From: Clostridia bacterium
GTDB lineage: Bacteria; Bacillota; Clostridia; Oscillospirales; CAG-272
DNA length: 46,918 bases
Reading direction: 5' to 3'
Assembly: GCA_017621415.1 (NCBI GenBank)
Contig: JAGATD010000022.1
Span: forward strand, 1-46,918
The notes under the pieces were generated by a model, which worked only from the letters and a program-made list of their open reading frames with translations, ran no database searches and was not told where the DNA came from. Each line of letters starts with the position of its first letter. The stretch's first letter is position 1. The translations under genes were made by a program, and so were the position numbers. Below, piece after piece: positions 15,451-24,702 of the stretch.

Positions 15451-16530
15451 TTAGATTTCTATTTTGTTTTGTCCCTGAAGCTGTGTTGGTGATGTATAGC
15501 CGTTTGTGACAAAGGGAATGCCTAAATGATCGTATGCGAGTTTTGTTACACATCTGCCTCTGGGTGTTCGGGAAAGAAAACCTATTTGCATAAGGTAAGG
15601 CTCATAGACATCCTCAATTGTAACAGCCTCCTCACCGATGGTGGCGGCAAGAGTATCAAGTCCCACAGGACCTCCGCCGTAAAATTTAATAATAGCCTCA
15701 AGCATTCTGCGGTCAATATTATCAAGACCCAGCTCGTCTATTTCCAATGACTCGAGAGCATATTTTGCAATTTCCGATGTTATTACACCGTCACCCTTTA
15801 CAAGCGCAAAATCTCTCACTCGCTTTAGCAGTCTGTTTGCAATTCTGGGTGTGCCTCTTGAACGGGAAGCGATGCTTTCGGCGCCGTCTGCCGTTATTGA
15901 TATATCAAGTATATCCGCGGAGCGCTTTACAATGGTTGCAAGCTCCTCGGGAGAATAAAGCTCAAGCTTTAACAGTACACCAAACCTGTCGCGCAGGGGA
16001 GTTGTAAGCTGACCGGCTCTTGTGGTTGCGCCTATAAGAGTGAACCTTGGGATAGGCATATGTATTGTTCTTGCGCTTGGTCCCTTACCGATTATAATAT
16101 CAAGGGCATAATCCTCCATTGCGGGATACAGAATTTCCTCGGCAACTCTGGATAGCCGATGTATCTCATCAATAAAAAGCACATCCCCGGGAGCAAGATT
16201 GGTGAGAATTGCGGCAAGGTCGCCCGGCTTTTCGATAGCGGGACCTGATGTTGTACGGATATTAACTCCCATCTCGTTTGCGATTATTGCTGAAAGTGTA
16301 GTCTTACCAAGACCGGGAGGTCCGTAAAGAAGAACGTGGTCAAGGGCTTCGCCTCTCATTTTTGCGCTTTCAATATAGACCTTAAGGTTGGATTTTGCTT
16401 TTGTCTGTCCAACATACTCCGAAAGAGTTTTTGGCCTTAAACAGTTTTCTACCTCTCCGTCCTCGATAGAGTCGTATTCGTTTGATATTATTCGGTTTTC
16501 AAAATCAAATTCATTAGCTTCTTCTATCAT
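15451..16530 (-). CDS. ruvB: Holliday junction branch migration helicase RuvB
   Basis: Hexameric AAA+ motor of the RuvABC system, driving Holliday junction migration. The motifs are complete: Walker [10 protein letters not shown], Walker B DEIHRL, sensor 1 IGATTRAG and arginine finger LRDRFG. The C-terminal winged helix is intact, ending in the [11 protein letters not shown] region near residue 325. Length 359 aa is typical. It lies 17 bp after ruvA in the same operon. No queA or tgt follows; the next gene is convergent. Confidence 0.98.
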   Translation of the reverse strand: MIEEANEFDFENRIISNEYDSIEDGEVENCLRPKTLSEYVGQTKAKSNLKVYIESAKMRGEALDHVLLYGPPGLGKTTLSAIIANEMGVNIRTTSGPAIEKPGDLAAILTNLAPGDVLFIDEIHRLSRVAEEILYPAMEDYALDIIIGKGPSARTIHMPIPRFTLIGATTRAGQLTTPLRDRFGVLLKLELYSPEELATIVKRSADILDISITADGAESIASRSRGTPRIANRLLKRVRDFALVKGDGVITSEIAKYALESLEIDELGLDNIDRRMLEAIIKFYGGGPVGLDTLAATIGEEAVTIEDVYEPYLMQIGFLSRTPRGRCVTKLAYDHLGIPFVTNGYTSPTQLQGQNKIEI

Positions 16531-16547
16531 TTAAAAACATCCTTTAA

Positions 16548-17168
16548 TTATCTGCCGCCTGCAAGCTTTTTTAGGGCGGCTTTTATTATTTCACCAACAT
16601 CAGCGGTAGTATTAATCCCCTTAAGCGCTGCAAGTATTGTGGATTTGTCATATCCAAGTACAAGAAGTGCCTCGGTAGCCTCGGCAAGAGCCGAACCCTT
16701 TGTCGCTACGGGAATATCGGCTATCGAAGAGGGTGCCGCGGAGCTCTCAAGCGAAAGCATGGTTTTTGACATTTTTTCTTTTAATTCAAGTATGATTCTT
16801 AGAGCGCTTTTTGCTCCGATTCCCGGTGCTTTTGCAATAGCCTTAGCATCATCTGTGCAAATGGCAAGAGCAAGCTTTTCGGGAGTGAGGGTTGAAAGGA
16901 TACTCATAGCAACCTTAGGACCGACTCCGCTGACTGTTGTAAGGTTGTTAAAGCACTCTCTTTCTTCGGTTGATCCAAATCCAAAAAGCTCAATGCCGTC
17001 CTCGCGTACCGCAAGGTGGGTGTAAAGAGTAACTGTTTTTCCAAGCTTTGAGAGCAGGGAATCAGAGGTGTTAAGGCTTACGGTAAGCTTGTATCCGACA
17101 CCGCCGCAGTCAATAACACAAAAAGACGGCTCTCTGTGCACAAGCTCTCCTTTTAAGTAGTAGAACAT
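16548..17168 (-). CDS. ruvA: Holliday junction DNA helicase subunit RuvA
   Basis: Junction-recognition subunit, 206 aa, which docks RuvB onto Holliday junctions. The N-terminal OB fold (MFYYLKGELVHREP), two helix-hairpin-helix segments (NLTTVSGVGPKVAMSIL and AKAPGIGAKSALRIILELK) and the C-terminal RuvB-binding domain (ATEALLVLGYDKSTILAAL) are all visible. I use the ATG at 17168 because GGAG lies 6 bases upstream; an in-frame TTG 12 bases earlier would overlap that site. RuvC is not in the window. Confidence 0.97.
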   Translation of the reverse strand: MFYYLKGELVHREPSFCVIDCGGVGYKLTVSLNTSDSLLSKLGKTVTLYTHLAVREDGIELFGFGSTEERECFNNLTTVSGVGPKVAMSILSTLTPEKLALAICTDDAKAIAKAPGIGAKSALRIILELKEKMSKTMLSLESSAAPSSIADIPVATKGSALAEATEALLVLGYDKSTILAALKGINTTADVGEIIKAALKKLAGGR

Positions 17169-17195
17169 ATTATTCTCCAATCATTAACCCGAGTA

Positions 17196-17384
17196 TTACA
17201 AGGATATAATTTTCTTTACGGATTTTTCAAGTGTCTCCCGAGGCATGGTCAAGTCTCTTCCGCAGCCCACGCAACATATTCTGATGTCGCTTCCCACACG
17301 CAAGACCTTAAATATATCCGAGCCGCAGGGATGCTTTTTTTTAAGCTGAAGATTATCTCCGACATTAAATTTTGCAATGTTCAT
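17196..17384 (-). CDS. DUF951 domain-containing protein
   Basis: Small basic protein of 62 aa of the DUF951 family, widespread in Bacillota and of unknown function. The family pattern is clear: a start NIAKFNVGDNLQLKKKHPCG, then ICCVGCGRDLTMPRETLEK, where the cysteine pair (C-x2-C) may bind zinc. The start ATG at 17384 lies one base after the stop of the upstream membrane protein gene and has no strong ribosome site, so it is probably translated by coupling. The longer in-frame extension upstream overlaps that gene and is not credible. Confidence 0.85.
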   Translation of the reverse strand: MNIAKFNVGDNLQLKKKHPCGSDIFKVLRVGSDIRICCVGCGRDLTMPRETLEKSVKKIISL

Positions 17385-17385
17385 A

Positions 17386-17859
17386 TCAGTTGTCCGAATA
17401 CAAAGATTTGTAAGGCTTTTTTGCTTCTGCCTTGGAATTTGTCTTTCTTTTTGTGTTTGAGTGCTTGTCGGCTTTGTCATCTATAAGCTGGACAAGCTTT
17501 TTTATACCAACCGTTAATCCAAAGAAAAAGGCATAGAATACGGTAAATATGATAACTGCTGTAAATATCTTTGCGGGAGTATCGGCGGAAATGTTTCCTG
17601 TTGAGATAAACACGGTGCAAAAAGCAACCATTAGCGCAATATAATGTATTAAAATTCTTAATACAAGGTTTATTGACTTTATTTCAAATATCATTGTTGC
17701 TATTGAAATAAGCATTCCAAAGCCGAATATCAGCGCGAAGGTTGAAAAGCTTATCGATTCGTTTGCCGCTCTTGATAAAGCAGGGAAAAGATAAAAGAGT
17801 GTTAAAATTGCAACCGTAAAGCCGCAGGCCTTAAGCAAAAGATTTTCCAGTCTTTTCAT
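17386..17859 (-). CDS. DUF3021-like four-helix membrane protein
   Basis: Membrane protein of about 157 aa with four predicted hydrophobic segments (residues ~8-26, ~38-58, ~64-86 and ~98-124). A basic cytoplasmic tail follows (DKADKHSNTKRKTNSKAEAKK). The size and four-helix layout resemble DUF3021 proteins, but I cannot confirm this. The start is uncertain: the ATG at 17859 has AGGAG 13 bases upstream, while an earlier ATG at 17883 has no ribosome site. It is first in the unit with DUF951, ruvA and ruvB. Confidence 0.6.
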   Translation of the reverse strand: MKRLENLLLKACGFTVAILTLFYLFPALSRAANESISFSTFALIFGFGMLISIATMIFEIKSINLVLRILIHYIALMVAFCTVFISTGNISADTPAKIFTAVIIFTVFYAFFFGLTVGIKKLVQLIDDKADKHSNTKRKTNSKAEAKKPYKSLYSDN

Positions 17860-17910
17860 TACGATTTGTTTGCTCCTAAGCATAAAATTTATTTGTTTCT
17901 ATACTAAAAT

Positions 17911-17939
17911 ATAATACCACAAATAACTATGAATTTCAA
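17911..17939 (-). promoter_or_regulatory. Promoter of the ruvAB unit
   Basis: TTGAAA (17934-17939) and TATTAT (17911-17916) on the minus strand with a 17-base spacer and a TGG extension just before the -10. Confidence 0.65.
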
Positions 17940-18020
17940 GTCTTTTTACGAAAATGAAATACTGGGATGTATTTTAAGTTTTTTTGATATGAATATTTGC
18001 ATAAATATTCTCTTTAACGA

Positions 18021-18049
18021 TTGACTTTCGCAAATTGAGATGGTATAAT
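18021..18049 (+). promoter_or_regulatory. Promoter of nusB-xseA run
   Basis: TTGACT (18021-18026), 17 bases, TGG-TATAAT (18044-18049), about 40 bases before nusB. This is the only strong promoter seen at the head of the long plus-strand cluster. Confidence 0.78.
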
Positions 18050-18086
18050 ATTAAGGATAAAATATTTTATTAAAGAAGGACATTTT

Positions 18087-18491
18087 ATGCAGAGAAGGAT
18101 TGCGCGCGAAAACGCCTTTATACTCATTTTTGAGAGCATTTTCAAAGAGGATGAGTCTTGTGAGGAGATTTTTACCAAGGCAACGGAGATACGCGGTCTT
18201 GAGTTTGACGATTATGTAAAAACCGCCTTTTTTGGCTCATATGAAAACAAGGCATATATTGACAGTGCGGTTGAGAAGCATTTAACCGGCTGGAAAAAGG
18301 AAAGAATTTCGCCTGTTTCTATGGCGGTTATTCGTCTTGCCGCTTATGAAATTATGTTTATGGAGGATATTCCCTCGCGCGTTTCTATAAACGAGGCAAT
18401 TGAGCTTTCAAAGAAATATGATGATGAGAAATCTTATTCCTTTGTAAACGGTGTGCTTAATGCTCTCAGCGAGGAGTACAATAAAAAATGA
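18087..18491 (+). CDS. nusB: Transcription antitermination protein NusB
   Basis: All-helical RNA-binding antitermination factor, 134 aa, working with NusE (S10) on rRNA operons. Recognisable features are the basic N-terminus RRIARENAFILIFES, the KERISPVSMAVIRLAAYEIMF helix pair and PSRVSINEAIELSKKYDDEKSYSFVNGVL, the strongest family signature. It heads a long co-directional cluster and overlaps the next gene by 4 bases. The start has an AAGAAGGA ribosome site. Confidence 0.96.
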   Translation: MQRRIARENAFILIFESIFKEDESCEEIFTKATEIRGLEFDDYVKTAFFGSYENKAYIDSAVEKHLTGWKKERISPVSMAVIRLAAYEIMFMEDIPSRVSINEAIELSKKYDDEKSYSFVNGVLNALSEEYNKK

Positions 18492-19438
18492 GCCTTTCGG
18501 ATGTGGTTGTCGGAGTTGATACAAGCAATTATACAACCTCTGTTGCCATACTTGATACCGATGGGGGACTTGTTGCCAATCTGAAAAGACCTCTCCGTGT
18601 GGAGCATGGAGAGCGCGGGTTACGTCAGTCTGATGCATTGTTTAATCACACGGTAAATCTGCCTGATATAATTTGCGAGGCAAGGGAATATTTAAAGGAC
18701 AAAAAAATCGTTGCCGTCGGAGTCAGCGAAAAGCCCAGGAATGCTGAGGGCTCATATATGCCGTGCTTTCTCGCAGGGGTTTCGTTAGCGAACGGCTTTG
18801 CTGCAGGCGCCTCTGCTCCGCTTTATGGATTTTCGCACCAGTGCGGTCATATTATGGCTGCGCTTTATTCATCGGGGGCAGAGCATCTTTTGTCCGAAGA
18901 GTTTGCGGCTTTTCATATCTCGGGAGGAACAACCGAGCTTTTGCGTGTTAAGGCTTCATCTAGAGGCTTTGATACCGAGCTTGTCGGCGGAACACTGGAC
19001 CTAAATGCGGGGCAGATAATAGACAGAGTCGGTGTTTATATGGGGCTTGATTTTCCCGCGGGACCTATGCTTGAGCGCCTGGCGCTTGATAACACCAGGA
19101 AAATTCCCAAAAAGAAAATTTCGATAAACAATATGTCGGTAAATCTTTCGGGCCTTGAGAATATGGCGGTAAAGCTATATGACGAGACAAAAGACAAGTG
19201 TTTGACTGCCGCCTTTGTGCTTGACTATATACAAAGAGCGATTATTGCCATGAGCGAAGCTTATGAAGAAGCATTTGGAAAAACTGCGTTTGTGTATGCC
19301 GGCGGTGTTATGTCCAATTCTATTATAAAAAAGAACCTCTCTGAGCGGTTTTCGGCTTATTTTGCCGAACCGTCTATGTCTCAGGACAATGCTGTCGGCG
19401 TTGCCGCTTTGACACTCAGGGCATACAAATCGGAGTAA
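18488..19438 (+). CDS. TsaD-like (Kae1/M22) paralogue
   Basis: Protein of 316 aa of the ASKHA superfamily, related to TsaD, which makes t6A in tRNA. The N-terminal phosphate motif is GVDTSNYTTSVAI. The metal-site histidines appear as SHQCGHIMAAL, FHISGGTTELL resembles the TsaD nucleotide loop, and the C-terminal acidic motif is SQDNAVGVAA. It is shorter and more divergent than true TsaD (usually ~335 aa), and its ATP/metal region differs (LKRPLRVEHGERGLRQSDALF). I read it as the Clostridia-specific paralogue rather than the canonical enzyme; its function is unknown. It overlaps nusB by 4 bases and abuts xseA. Confidence 0.8.
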   Translation: MSLSDVVVGVDTSNYTTSVAILDTDGGLVANLKRPLRVEHGERGLRQSDALFNHTVNLPDIICEAREYLKDKKIVAVGVSEKPRNAEGSYMPCFLAGVSLANGFAAGASAPLYGFSHQCGHIMAALYSSGAEHLLSEEFAAFHISGGTTELLRVKASSRGFDTELVGGTLDLNAGQIIDRVGVYMGLDFPAGPMLERLALDNTRKIPKKKISINNMSVNLSGLENMAVKLYDETKDKCLTAAFVLDYIQRAIIAMSEAYEEAFGKTAFVYAGGVMSNSIIKKNLSERFSAYFAEPSMSQDNAVGVAALTLRAYKSE

Positions 19439-19439
19439 A

Positions 19440-20687
19440 ATGATGGATATTAGTTCACTCAGAGAACGCGATAATCCGGGAGCATTTACTGTTTCCGAGC
19501 TTAATGGGTATATTAAATCTGTTTTCGAAAATAACCGAACACTTTCCTCTGTAACCGTAAAGGGCGAGGTATCTAACTTTACCGCCCACAGGTCAGGTCA
19601 TCTTTATTTTTCGCTAAAGGATGCGGAGGGGCAGATCAGAGCGGTAATGTTCCGCTCGTCGGCATTGCGTCTTAAATTTATGCCTGAGTCGGGAATGAAG
19701 GTAATTGTTCACGGGGCGGTGACGGTATATCCCAGAGACGGCTCATACCAGATTTATGTATCGTCAATGCAGCCTGACGGAATAGGCGCTTTGTATCTTG
19801 CGTATGAGCAACTTAAGGAAAAGCTTTCTGTTGAGGGGCTTTTTGATACAGAACACAAGCTCCCTATACCTAAGATGCCGTCTAAAATCGGTGTAATTAC
19901 CTCTCCCACAGGGGCTGCGGTAAGAGATATAATAAATGTAACAGGCAGAAGATTTCCGCTTTGCGACCTTTATATTTATCCCTCTCTTGTACAAGGAGAC
20001 GGAGCTGAGGATAATCTTATCAGAGCGATTGACTATTTTGATAAATCCGAGCTTGTTGATGTTGTTATAATTGGCCGCGGTGGCGGCTCAATAGAGGATT
20101 TGTGGGCATTTAACAGCGAGCGCCTTGCAAGACGTATTTTCGAAGCATCTGTTCCTGTTATTTCGGCAGTAGGTCACGAAACAGATTTCACTATTTGTGA
20201 TTTTGTATCCGATTTACGTGCTCCGACCCCCTCGGCAGCGGCGGAGCTGGCAGTTCCTGACGTTAGGGAAATCAACCTTAGAGTTGATGAGTTTGCTGAC
20301 AGATGTGTTCTTTCTCTGCGACGGTCGCTTGAAAGAGCAAGAGAACGTCTTATCAGAGCATCGAAAAGCTATGTTTTTGAGTCACCGGAGAGTTTGACAG
20401 AGGCTTATAGGCTTAAGGTTGATGGTTTGAAGGCAGATGCTGTTTCTGCGATGAAAATAGCTATCCGCGACGCGTCGGAAAAGCTTTCGATAAATGCCGA
20501 AAAGCTTTCTGCCTTAAGTCCTCTTTCCGTTTTGTCAAGGGGATATTCCATAACAGAGCGCGACGGAAAAAATCTAAAAAGCGTGATAGATGTTAAAGCG
20601 GGAGACGATATATATATTCGCTTAAATGACGGAAGCTTATCCGCTAAGGTAACTTCTGTTTTCGGAGGAGCTGAAAATAATGAATAA
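19440..20687 (+). CDS. xseA: Exodeoxyribonuclease VII large subunit
   Basis: Large subunit of exonuclease VII, 415 aa, degrading single-stranded DNA. The N-terminal OB domain has VKGEVSNFTAHRSGHLYFSLKD. The catalytic domain has IGVITSPTGAAVRDII, VVIIGRGGGSIEDLWAFN and SAVGHETDFTICDFVSDLRAPTPSAAAEL, all diagnostic. A coiled-coil region follows at about residues 285-370, ending in the SPLSVLSRGYSI motif. Two adjacent ATG codons (19440 and 19443) are possible starts. It overlaps xseB by 8 bases, as expected for coupled subunits. Confidence 0.97.
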   Translation: MMDISSLRERDNPGAFTVSELNGYIKSVFENNRTLSSVTVKGEVSNFTAHRSGHLYFSLKDAEGQIRAVMFRSSALRLKFMPESGMKVIVHGAVTVYPRDGSYQIYVSSMQPDGIGALYLAYEQLKEKLSVEGLFDTEHKLPIPKMPSKIGVITSPTGAAVRDIINVTGRRFPLCDLYIYPSLVQGDGAEDNLIRAIDYFDKSELVDVVIIGRGGGSIEDLWAFNSERLARRIFEASVPVISAVGHETDFTICDFVSDLRAPTPSAAAELAVPDVREINLRVDEFADRCVLSLRRSLERARERLIRASKSYVFESPESLTEAYRLKVDGLKADAVSAMKIAIRDASEKLSINAEKLSALSPLSVLSRGYSITERDGKNLKSVIDVKAGDDIYIRLNDGSLSAKVTSVFGGAENNE

Positions 20688-20919
20688 TGATATAAAATTT
20701 GAAGAATTGATAGAAAAGCTTGAGGATGAGGTAAAAAAGCTTGAGTCGGGTAACATTTCACTTGATGAGGCTCTTTTATCCTTCGAGAATGCAATAGGAC
20801 TTGTTAAGCAGTGCAACGAGAGGCTTGAAACTGCAGAGAGACGAGTGCGTCTCCTTGTTGAATCGGCTAACGGTGAGGTATCTGACAGGGAGTTTGATAT
20901 AAATTCCGATGAGACTTGA
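20680..20919 (+). CDS. xseB: Exodeoxyribonuclease VII small subunit
   Basis: Small subunit of exonuclease VII, 79 aa, a helical hairpin that binds the large subunit. The family patterns KFEELIEKLEDEVKKLESGN and ISLDEALLSFENAIGLVKQCNERL are intact. It overlaps xseA by 8 bases and the following TlyA-type gene by 11. An isoprenoid synthase gene (ispA), often found after xseB, is absent. Confidence 0.96.
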   Translation: MNNDIKFEELIEKLEDEVKKLESGNISLDEALLSFENAIGLVKQCNERLETAERRVRLLVESANGEVSDREFDINSDET

Positions 20920-21664
20920 CCTTTATCTTTTTGAAAACGGCTTTGCATCAAGCAGGACTGAGGCAAAAAGCTTTATAACAGAAGGCGCTGTTACGGTAAA
21001 CGGTAAATATGTAACCAAGCCCTCTTTTGATGTTTCGTGTAGGGAAGAAATAACGGTAGACAGAAGTATTAAGAAATTCGCAAGCCGCGGAGGAATAAAG
21101 CTTGAGGCAGCTCTTGAGCGCTTCAAAATCTCTGTAGACGGAGCTAAGGCGATAGATATCGGCGCTTCAAGCGGAGGCTTTACAGACTGTCTTTTAAAGC
21201 GGGGCGCATCACATGTTATAGCCGTTGATTCGGGCTTTGGGCAGATCGTTGATGAGCTGCGTCGCGACGGGCGCGTTACCGTTTTTGAAAATTATAATGC
21301 CAGATATATGCAGCCGTCTGATTTTGAATATGTTCCGGATCTTGCGGTTATGGATGTTTCGTTTATCTCCGCAACCTACATAATTCCCGCACTTTCAAGA
21401 ATTCTTTCTGATAACGGAAGATTTGTTTGTCTTATCAAGCCTCAGTTTGAGGTTGGAAAAGAAAATATAGGCAAGGGCGGCGTGGTTAAAAGCGAAAAGC
21501 ATCGGACAATGGCGGTAAAAAAGGTTACAGAGTGCGCTTTTGGCTTTGGTCTTATACTTCAAGGCGTTATGGAATCACCGATACAGGGCGGTGACGGTAA
21601 TACAGAATATTTAGCATATTTCAGAAAGGAAACAGTTGATGAAAAAAATCATATTAATACCTAA
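20909..21664 (+). CDS. TlyA family rRNA 2'-O-methyltransferase
   Basis: Protein of 251 aa with an N-terminal S4 RNA-binding domain (residues ~1-60, RLDLYLFENGFASSRTEAKSFI) and a FtsJ/RrmJ-like methyltransferase domain. The SAM motif is AIDIGASSGGFTDCLLKRGA, followed by MDVSFISATYIIPAL and LIKPQFEVGKENIGKGGVVK. Relatives methylate the 2'-hydroxyl of rRNA nucleotides; some were first named haemolysins, but that activity is doubtful. It lies in the conserved xseB-tlyA-nadK-argR-recN order and overlaps both neighbours. Confidence 0.93.
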   Translation: MRLDLYLFENGFASSRTEAKSFITEGAVTVNGKYVTKPSFDVSCREEITVDRSIKKFASRGGIKLEAALERFKISVDGAKAIDIGASSGGFTDCLLKRGASHVIAVDSGFGQIVDELRRDGRVTVFENYNARYMQPSDFEYVPDLAVMDVSFISATYIIPALSRILSDNGRFVCLIKPQFEVGKENIGKGGVVKSEKHRTMAVKKVTECAFGFGLILQGVMESPIQGGDGNTEYLAYFRKETVDEKNHINT

Positions 21665-22490
21665 TCCCAACAAGGATGAGGGACTTTCTGTTACAAAGAG
21701 TGTTGTAAAAAAGCTTATATCGCTCGACTTTAGTGTTCTTGTGTCTAAGGATTTTTTACAGTTTGAGAAATACGGTGCGTCGGTTTATGACGGTGAGGCG
21801 ACAGAGGGTGACCTTGTTTTGGTTATCGGAGGCGACGGCTCTATCATTGATGCCTCGCGTGTCGCAATAAGGCTTGATATTCCTCTTCTGGGAATAAATC
21901 TTGGCAGAGTGGGTTATCTTAGCGAAATTGAGGCATATGACCTAGACTCTCTTTCGAGACTTAAGGACAATGATTATTCAATAGAATACAAGATGCTTTT
22001 GTCGGTTGACAAATATTCTCCTGAGGGCGGTCACGAAAGCTCCTGCCGCGAGGCGGTGAACGATGTTGTTATTTCACACGGTGAATATTTGGGAATTGCC
22101 GACTTTAAGCTTGAAAATTCATACGGCGACAAGATAGTTTACAGAGCAGACGGCTTAATTCTTTCAACTCCCGCAGGCTCTACCGCTTATTCGCTGTCAG
22201 CGGGCGGTCCGGTTGTTGCCCACGACCTTGATTCTATAACCGTTACTCCTGTTTGTCCTCACTCGTTCTTTAACAGGTCCATAATTTATGGCAAAAATGA
22301 GTGTATTAAGGTTTCAAACTCCTGTGATTCGCTGCTTAATATCAGTGTTGACGGAAGATTCTTTACAACTCTTGCAAAAGATGAGTGGTGTGTTGTAAAA
22401 AGAAGCACTACAAAGTTAAAGATGCTTACCTTTTCGAAAAACAATATGTTCGCGGTTCTTTTTGAAAAAATAAAAGCAATAAACGGATAA
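21639..22490 (+). CDS. nadK: NAD kinase
   Basis: Enzyme phosphorylating NAD to NADP, 283 aa. The family motifs are intact: VIGGDGSIIDA (the GGDG catalytic motif with its Asp), LGINLGRVGYLSE and LSTPAGSTAYSLSAGGPVV. The start is the ATG at 21639 with AAAGGAA about 7 bases upstream; a TTG one codon earlier is less likely. It overlaps the TlyA-type gene by 26 bases. Confidence 0.96.
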   Translation: MKKIILIPNPNKDEGLSVTKSVVKKLISLDFSVLVSKDFLQFEKYGASVYDGEATEGDLVLVIGGDGSIIDASRVAIRLDIPLLGINLGRVGYLSEIEAYDLDSLSRLKDNDYSIEYKMLLSVDKYSPEGGHESSCREAVNDVVISHGEYLGIADFKLENSYGDKIVYRADGLILSTPAGSTAYSLSAGGPVVAHDLDSITVTPVCPHSFFNRSIIYGKNECIKVSNSCDSLLNISVDGRFFTTLAKDEWCVVKRSTTKLKMLTFSKNNMFAVLFEKIKAING

Positions 22491-22506
22491 AAAAGGATGT
22501 AAGAAA

Positions 22507-22956
22507 ATGAAAAATATCAGACAGCAAAAAATACTTGAGCTTATTGAAAAATATGATATTGATACACAAGAAACTCTTATATTCAAATTAAGGGAGCTTG
22601 GCTTTAATGTTACTCAAACCACCGTTTCAAGAGATATAAGACAGCTTAATATTGTAAAATCCGTAAGCTCTAAGGGTACATATAAATATGTTGCTCCCGG
22701 TATAAGAAAAGAGGAGGGAATTCCTGTTTTAAACTCAGCGATTACCGATTCTGTTATTAAAATCTCGGCGGCAGGCAATATTGTTGTTATTAAGACCTAT
22801 GCGGGAATGGCAAATGCTATCGCTGTATGCGTTGACTCGCTTTATCACGAGTCTGTAATCGGAAGTGTTGCCGGTGACGATACAATTTTGCTTGTTGCCG
22901 CAGACAACGAAGCGGCAAGCTCGCTTGCGGCAGAGCTTAGAAAAAGCTTCGGCTAA
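22507..22956 (+). CDS. argR: Arginine repressor ArgR
   Basis: Hexameric regulator of arginine metabolism, 149 aa. The N-terminal winged helix contains QTTVSRDIRQLNIVKS, the classical ArgR DNA-recognition helix. The C-terminal oligomerisation and arginine-binding domain has SVAGDDTILLVAADNEAASSLAAEL with the GDD arginine-binding motif. It lies between nadK and recN, the usual Bacillota location, and no arginine biosynthesis genes are nearby. The start has an AAAAGGATG ribosome site. Confidence 0.96.
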   Translation: MKNIRQQKILELIEKYDIDTQETLIFKLRELGFNVTQTTVSRDIRQLNIVKSVSSKGTYKYVAPGIRKEEGIPVLNSAITDSVIKISAAGNIVVIKTYAGMANAIAVCVDSLYHESVIGSVAGDDTILLVAADNEAASSLAAELRKSFG

Positions 22957-22993
22957 TCATTTATAAACAAAACTCAAACAAACGGAGTGTAAT

Positions 22994-24694
22994 ATGCTTC
23001 TATCATTGCATATTGAGAATATCGCAGTAATAAAATGTGTTGATTTTGATTTTTCACGTGGATTTGTTGTCCTTACCGGTGAGACGGGAGCAGGTAAGTC
23101 TGTAGTAATAGACAGTATAAACCTATTACTGGGCGGTAAGACCGAGCGTGAGCTTATACGGACAGGGGCTGAGCAGGCTATGGTCAGCGGTCTTTTTGGC
23201 GACCTTTCTGAAAGGGTTGTAAATGAGCTGGCCTCTGTTGGAGTTTCACCCGCTGAGGACGGTTCAATTCTTGTTCAGCGAACAATTACCGTCTCAGGGC
23301 AGTCAAGGATAAATATAAACGGCAGAGCGGTAAGCCTTGCTGTGCTAAAGGCTGCAATGCCGCACCTTGTGAGTGTTCACGGACAAAGCGATACAGCCTA
23401 TCTTGTAAATTCAAAGAATCATATTGAGCTTCTTGATATATTTGCAAACACATCTGCTCTTACATCCGAATATCGAATAGCTTATGATAAACTGGAAAAA
23501 ATAAGGGGAGAAATACGCAGGGTTGAAGAGGCAGCAGCCGAGGGCGAGCGTATGCGTGAGATACTCGAATATCAGATAAAGGATATTGATTCGGCTGCGC
23601 TCAAAAGCGGTGAAGAGGATGAGCTTATTGACAAAAAGCTTAAGCTCAAAAACAGCGAAAAGATAATTAAAAATTCCGAATTTGTATATAAGGCTCTCAG
23701 GGGGAGCGAAAAGGGAAGTGTTGCGTATCTTCTTGACAGAAGCAGCACTGCTCTCGCCCAAATTGCAGATGTTACTCCGGGCTTTGCTGAATATTCGGAA
23801 AGACTTCGCGATGTTTTATATCAGATTGAGGATATTGCGGAGGAGGTTTACGCAACAATTTCGGATATTGATTCCGACCCCGAGGAAACTCTTAATAATA
23901 TAGAATCAAGACTTGATAAAATATCGAAATTAAAGCGCAAATACGGTCTTACAATTGACGATGTTCTTGCATTTAGAGACAAGTGTCAGTCTGAGCTCGA
24001 CCTTATGCAGAACTCCGAAGAGCATCTCTTAGATTTGAAAAAGGAAGAAAAAGAAGCTCTTAGCGATGCTCTCTCTCTTGCTGATAAGCTCCATAAGGCA
24101 CGTAAAGAGGCGTTATGTGACCTTGAGGGCAAGGTTAAAGCTACCCTTGAATTCCTTGATATGCCTAAGGTTGTTTTCTTTGTTTCGGTTAAGGAAACAT
24201 TTAAGAACGGTGAAAAGCTTCTTTCAAAGGATGGCTGTGATACGGTTGAGTTTTACATTAGTGCAAACAGAGGCGCTGAGCCTCAGCCCTTGTCTAAGAT
24301 AGCCTCGGGCGGTGAGCTTTCAAGAATTATGTTGGCGCTTAAGAGCGTTATTGCGGATAAAGACGGTGTACCTACCGTTATCTATGACGAAATTGATGCC
24401 GGTGTCTCGGGTAAGACTGCAAGAAAAATAGGCATTAAAATGCTTGAGCTGTCAAAGAGCTCTCAACTATTCTGCGTCACACACAGCGCTCAGATCGCTT
24501 CTCTTGCAGACAGGCATTTCCTTATAAGCAAGTCGGACATTAACGGAGCTACTGAAACTTCTGTTAAAACGCTTGATTACGAGGGCCGTGTGTCCGAGCT
24601 TTCAAGAATTCTCGGTGGTATCAGTGTCACCGATGCCCAGCGCGCGGCAGCAGTTGATATGCTTGAAGAGAAAAAAGAATATATTATTTCATAA
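22994..24694 (+). CDS. recN: DNA repair protein RecN
   Basis: SMC-like ATPase of 566 aa acting in double-strand break repair. The N-terminal Walker A is GETGAGKSVVID. The central region (~160-360) is a coiled coil. The C-terminal lobe has the ABC signature IASGGELSRIMLALK and the Walker B region VIYDEIDAGVSGKTARKIG. Length and layout match the family. It is transcribed with argR (37-bp gap) and has an AACGGAG ribosome site. Confidence 0.96.
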   Translation: MLLSLHIENIAVIKCVDFDFSRGFVVLTGETGAGKSVVIDSINLLLGGKTERELIRTGAEQAMVSGLFGDLSERVVNELASVGVSPAEDGSILVQRTITVSGQSRININGRAVSLAVLKAAMPHLVSVHGQSDTAYLVNSKNHIELLDIFANTSALTSEYRIAYDKLEKIRGEIRRVEEAAAEGERMREILEYQIKDIDSAALKSGEEDELIDKKLKLKNSEKIIKNSEFVYKALRGSEKGSVAYLLDRSSTALAQIADVTPGFAEYSERLRDVLYQIEDIAEEVYATISDIDSDPEETLNNIESRLDKISKLKRKYGLTIDDVLAFRDKCQSELDLMQNSEEHLLDLKKEEKEALSDALSLADKLHKARKEALCDLEGKVKATLEFLDMPKVVFFVSVKETFKNGEKLLSKDGCDTVEFYISANRGAEPQPLSKIASGGELSRIMLALKSVIADKDGVPTVIYDEIDAGVSGKTARKIGIKMLELSKSSQLFCVTHSAQIASLADRHFLISKSDINGATETSVKTLDYEGRVSELSRILGGISVTDAQRAAAVDMLEEKKEYIIS

Positions 24695-24702
24695 GAGGTG
24701 TC

